Translations under genes and position numbers: made by a program
Notes under the pieces: model-generated
What the model saw: only the letters and a program-made list of their open reading frames with translations
Database searches by the model: none
What the model was told of the DNA's origin: nothing
From: UBA11855 sp035297385
GTDB lineage: Archaea > Thermoproteota > Bathyarchaeia > Bathyarchaeales > Bathycorpusculaceae
DNA length: 5,551 bases
Assembly: GCA_035297385.1 (NCBI GenBank)
Contig: DATGZD010000033.1
Span: 1-5,551 of the forward strand
Direction: 5' to 3'
In this document: positions 4,422 to 5,551 of the stretch, one piece after another
Position numbering within the stretch: the stretch's first letter is position 1
How the letters are laid out: each line of letters opens with the position of its first letter

Positions 4422-5551
4422 CTATTTAGTTTGCTCAAGGGCATTTGAGATACAATTTATCGTACAGTTCAAATCCGCCGATGAATGAGCTGCAGAAATA
4501 AAGCATGTTTCGAACTGAGAAGGAGGAATAAAAATACCTTTTTCCAATAATCTTGCATGATAAATCATGAACTTATCTTTATCTGCAGTTTTCACAGAAG
4601 CATAATCTGTTACCGGCGCCTGTGTGAAGAATATTTGAAACATAGACCCGACATAATTGATATGCAATTTTAGATGCAGGTCCTTTATAAGGGCTATAAT
4701 TGGGTTTACGATGGCTTGACATTTGTTTTCCATCTCAACATACAAATCATGACTCCTATCACATAGTATCTTCAGCGTAGTTAAGCCTGCAGTCACACTT
4801 ACTGGGTTTCCACTGTATGTTCCTGCTTGGTACACTTTGCCTGACGGAGCAACCAATTGCATAATTTCTTTTTTGCCTGCGAAAGCAGCCAAAGGAAAGC
4901 CTCCCCCTAAGATTTTTCCAAGCGTTGTTAAATCTGGCTTAATCTTATAATACTCTTGTGCACCCCCGAGCGCAAGTCTAAAACCAGTTATTATTTCATC
5001 AAAAATCAGCACTATCCCATATTTATCTGAAATTTCTCTCAGAGTTTCAAGAAAACCTGTCTTCGGTAAGATTAAACCTATGTTTCCAAGCACGGGTTCA
5101 ACAAGTACAGCGGCCAATTCTTCCTTGTTAACTCTAACTGCTTCTTCAAATTTGTCCAAATCATTGTATGGAACAATTATTGTATTACGAGTTGTTTCTT
5201 CAGGAATTCCAAGAGAATCAGGCACACCAAAAGTTGTTGCACCTGAACCCGCTTTCACGAGCACACAATCATGTGCACCGTGGTAACAGCCTGCAAACTT
5301 TATTATTTTCTTCTTCCCAGTAAACGCCCTTGCGACCCGTATAGCACTCATTGTGGCCTCTCCGCCGGTACTGACTAACCGAACCAGCTCAGCTGAAGGA
5401 ACAACCTTACAAATTAAATCTGCAAATTCAACCTCAAGTTCTGTTGGCGTTCCGTACAGTGACCCGTTCTGTAACTGTACTTTGACTGCGTTAATTATAT
5501 CTACATTAGCATGACCAAGAAACATCGCACCATACGCTAAACAATAGTCAA
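4422..5551 (-). CDS. hemL: glutamate-1-semialdehyde 2,1-aminomutase-type class III aminotransferase (N-terminus outside window)
   Basis: HemL converts glutamate-1-semialdehyde to 5-aminolevulinate with PLP, the second step of the C5 tetrapyrrole route. The frame stays open to the window edge, beginning DYCLAYGAMFLGHAN, so the Met at 5525 is internal. About 45-55 N-terminal residues are missing compared with the usual 420-430. In the 375 visible residues there are GSLYGTPTELEVEFA (29-43), VSTGGEATMSAIR (59-71), GCYHGAHDCVLVKAGSG (87-103), FDEIITGFR (183-191, Asp184 for the PLP ring), TTLGKILGGGFP (208-219, Schiff-base Lys212), GKVYQAGTYSGNPVS (237-251) and the end PPSQFETCFISAAHS. The GCYHG/KAGSG and FISAAHS stretches favour true HemL over general class III transaminases. 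HemL-like paralogues do occur in glycan clusters, and the DegT-family neighbour keeps that alternative open. No other heme gene is visible. Confidence 0.85.
   Translation of the reverse strand, partial: DYCLAYGAMFLGHANVDIINAVKVQLQNGSLYGTPTELEVEFADLICKVVPSAELVRLVSTGGEATMSAIRVARAFTGKKKIIKFAGCYHGAHDCVLVKAGSGATTFGVPDSLGIPEETTRNTIIVPYNDLDKFEEAVRVNKEELAAVLVEPVLGNIGLILPKTGFLETLREISDKYGIVLIFDEIITGFRLALGGAQEYYKIKPDLTTLGKILGGGFPLAAFAGKKEIMQLVAPSGKVYQAGTYSGNPVSVTAGLTTLKILCDRSHDLYVEMENKCQAIVNPIIALIKDLHLKLHINYVGSMFQIFFTQAPVTDYASVKTADKDKFMIYHARLLEKGIFIPPSQFETCFISAAHSSADLNCTINCISNALEQTK

Noticed and set aside
4193..4429. 78-codon + strand frame opposite the DegT-family gene start
   Set aside because: Antisense to conserved coding sequence of the aminotransferase. 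No family resemblance and no promoter evidence.
5080..5286. 68-codon + strand frame opposite the HemL-type gene
   Set aside because: Antisense to conserved HemL motifs. Ser/Thr-rich shadow translation.
5523..5525. ATG as the start of the HemL-type gene
   Set aside because: The frame continues upstream with DYCLAYGA, a conserved part of the family just before this Met. The gene runs off the window edge.

Overview
The window looks like a piece of a moderately AT-rich archaeal chromosome. The strongest markers are the C-terminal 451 residues of the archaeal KH/metallo-beta-lactamase/beta-CASP ribonuclease aCPSF1 (FttA), which couples RNA cleavage to transcription termination, and a SepF-type FtsZ anchor of archaeal style. 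TATA-like boxes, T-run terminators without long hairpins, and TTG/GTG starts fit the same reading. The combination recalls Thermoproteota/Bathyarchaeia-type genomes, but that lineage call is inference from memory of the families.

Layout. Positions 1-1356 (+) hold the 3' part of aCPSF1/FttA, whose 5' end lies outside the window. It converges on sepF (1353-1871, -), with the two stop codons overlapping. Positions 1872-2290 form a 419-base divergent intergenic region holding a possible sepF promoter, a strikingly T-rich/A-poor tract, a small hairpin, a cluster of five TGTAG pentamers, and a TATA box plus ribosome binding site for the next gene. Positions 2291-2740 (+) encode a 149-residue exported beta-rich protein that resembles the TasA/camelysin/AbpA type of matrix-fibre subunit. 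Positions 2741-3125 contain no gene I can support. They carry T-tract terminators on both strands and small inverted repeats.

The right-hand part is a minus-strand block. From its 5' end it contains a HemL-type class III aminotransferase (4422 to the window end, N-terminus outside), a DegT/DnrJ/EryC1/StrS aminotransferase (3226-4341), and directly behind it a 30-codon stump (3126-3218). The stump begins like a Gfo/Idh/MocA sugar oxidoreductase and then breaks off at an apparent frameshift.

How they fit together. The left half is housekeeping: RNA 3'-end formation and cell division. The middle is a surface or extracellular protein with its own promoter and terminator. The right half pairs a probable tetrapyrrole enzyme with a nucleotide-sugar aminotransferase whose usual dehydrogenase partner seems to have decayed. 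I found no CRISPR array, tRNA, rRNA or insertion sequence. The least explained items are the secreted fibre-like protein with its repeat-rich upstream region, and the oxidoreductase relic.
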